A stretch of 64,000 nucleotides of DNA from an uncultured Lachnospiraceae bacterium (lineage in GTDB: Bacteria; Bacillota; Clostridia; Lachnospirales; Lachnospiraceae), in the NCBI GenBank assembly GCA_946544235.1, contig CAMNMC010000105.1, positions 1 through 64,000 of the forward strand. The letters are read 5' to 3'. The translations under genes were made by a program, and so were the position numbers. A model generated the notes under the pieces. It did no database searches. It had not been told where the DNA came from and saw only the letters and a list, made by a program, of their open reading frames with translations. Within the stretch, counting starts at the first letter, position 1. Every line of letters starts with the position of its first letter. Positions 63,295-64,000 of this stretch are shown here, one piece after another.

Positions 63295-64000
63295 CTACTT
63301 AGGATCAACGAAGACGAATGAATTTCTAACATTTGTTATACCACTAACGTTATAGGTCATTCCGTTGTCTAAAAATCTTAATTCAAGACTGATACGCTGA
63401 TAATCAGAGTCAACTGTTGCTATCGCTGCACTAATCTGAGTTCCGGATGCAGTTTTAACATAGTTGAGCTTTGAAGTATAGAGGCAAGCCTCCTTCTCAG
63501 CCGCAGAACTCGAATCTGAATATGTTGCATCAAGAAGATTCATATATGTATAATCTCTGGTTATATAAATCTTATTGCCTTCAAATATGATCTCAGTTTT
63601 ACAGATATCATTTGTTGTACCAGCCGGTACAGTAACTCCATCATTGTATGCTGAATCATACGGAACACTGTATTTTACAGTAATCTTTTTAAGATAAAGC
63701 GTTCTATATACTGTGCTTGACTCACCACCGGATACTGTTGTTTTCTTCAGATAGAAATCAGAAACAGGACCACTTGATATCTTTGATCCATTATCCTCAA
63801 AGTTTTTCTCTGTTCCAACGGCCTCGCTCTTCTTAGCAAAGGTCATCTGATCAAATGTGAAACCTGATATTTCTTCTCCGGACTTCTTCTTCGGAAATAC
63901 TATTGCAGCTCCTGCCTGTGGAACATACGCAGTAATCTTGATTGAATTTGCCTGCATTATGATATCAGAGATATCATTGTAGGTTTCCTGTGCGGCATTC
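63295..64000 (-). CDS. Probable prepilin-like or surface protein, 5' end beyond window
   Basis: The frame is open to the window edge: codons before the track's ATG 63957 read NAAQETYNDISDIIMQANS without a stop. This stretch resembles the middle of the N-terminal helix region of type IV prepilin-like proteins, but the diagnostic cleavage site would lie outside. The visible 235 residues are beta-rich, with ITAYVPQAGAAIVFPKKKSG, TVYRTLYLKKITVKYSVP, TRDYTYMNLLDATYS and a final SGITNVRNSFVFVDPK. It is 18 nt upstream of the giant secreted gene and clearly co-transcribed with it. Confidence 0.6.
   Translation of the reverse strand, partial: NAAQETYNDISDIIMQANSIKITAYVPQAGAAIVFPKKKSGEEISGFTFDQMTFAKKSEAVGTEKNFEDNGSKISSGPVSDFYLKKTTVSGGESSTVYRTLYLKKITVKYSVPYDSAYNDGVTVPAGTTNDICKTEIIFEGNKIYITRDYTYMNLLDATYSDSSSAAEKEACLYTSKLNYVKTASGTQISAAIATVDSDYQRISLELRFLDNGMTYNVSGITNVRNSFVFVDPK

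Overview
The window looks like a chromosomal segment of a Clostridia bacterium, most likely Lachnospiraceae (a Butyrivibrio/Roseburia/Lachnospira-type organism). The evidence is a CodY beginning MSVQLLDKTRK, Gram-positive Shine-Dalgarno sites (GGAGG) before almost every gene, some TTG/GTG starts, the Firmicutes gene order asp23-nusB-xseA-xseB-ispA-dxs-tlyA-nadK-argR-recN, a DUF1015 gene beside serA/serC, and a DUF5057-like giant secreted protein. Nearly every gene is on the minus strand, so this is probably one replichore with minus as the leading strand. Only the LysR regulator, the YfhO-like gene and efp are on plus. No rRNA, tRNA, CRISPR array or intact insertion sequence was seen.

Layout, by increasing coordinate (transcription mostly right to left). 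1-6673: a partial membrane-anchored coiled-coil protein, codY, topA, dprA and comM. 6846-9619: a three-gene unit of two G3E/CobW-like GTPases (one with a very long His/Asp tract) and a flavin reductase. 9918-13993: a YlmH-like S4 protein overlapping a MscS channel, then glgB. 14140-19873: DUF1015, a P-loop kinase-like protein, asd, serA and serC, with a 95-bp tandem repeat between serA and serC. 20060-26680: leuC-leuD-leuB-ilvD-ilvB, with a divergent LysR regulator (26880-27908). 27905-28218: remnant of an Rpn-type nuclease/transposase. 28493-33304: a Thr-rich lipoprotein and a moxR-DUF58-membrane protein operon. 33421-39262: purL and two diverged M14 (AstE/AspA-like) paralogues. 39349-49978: the long housekeeping operon from asp23 to recN. 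50303-56251: a duplicated YfhO-type membrane protein and efp on plus. 56462-64000: a flavin reductase-rubredoxin fusion, a 1980-residue secreted protein and a truncated, possibly pilin-like protein.

Functionally most of the window is core metabolism. It covers branched-chain amino acid, serine and aspartate-family synthesis (with the global regulator CodY encoded nearby), isoprenoid precursor synthesis, purine synthesis, DNA processing and repair, and glycogen branching. The unusual content lies elsewhere. A dispersed hairpin element has a conserved loop core of about 27 nt and arms that differ between copies yet are self-complementary. A run of GAA-loop mini-hairpins sits inside or beside one of these elements. 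Low-complexity segments are inserted in several conserved enzymes. There is a tandemly fused double YfhO protein, a pair of M14 proteins that have lost zinc ligands, and a giant secreted protein next to a pilin-like gene at the right edge.

All homology calls come from reading motifs and gene order; no database search was run. Start codons were chosen by ribosome binding site where the ORF track's start was longer.
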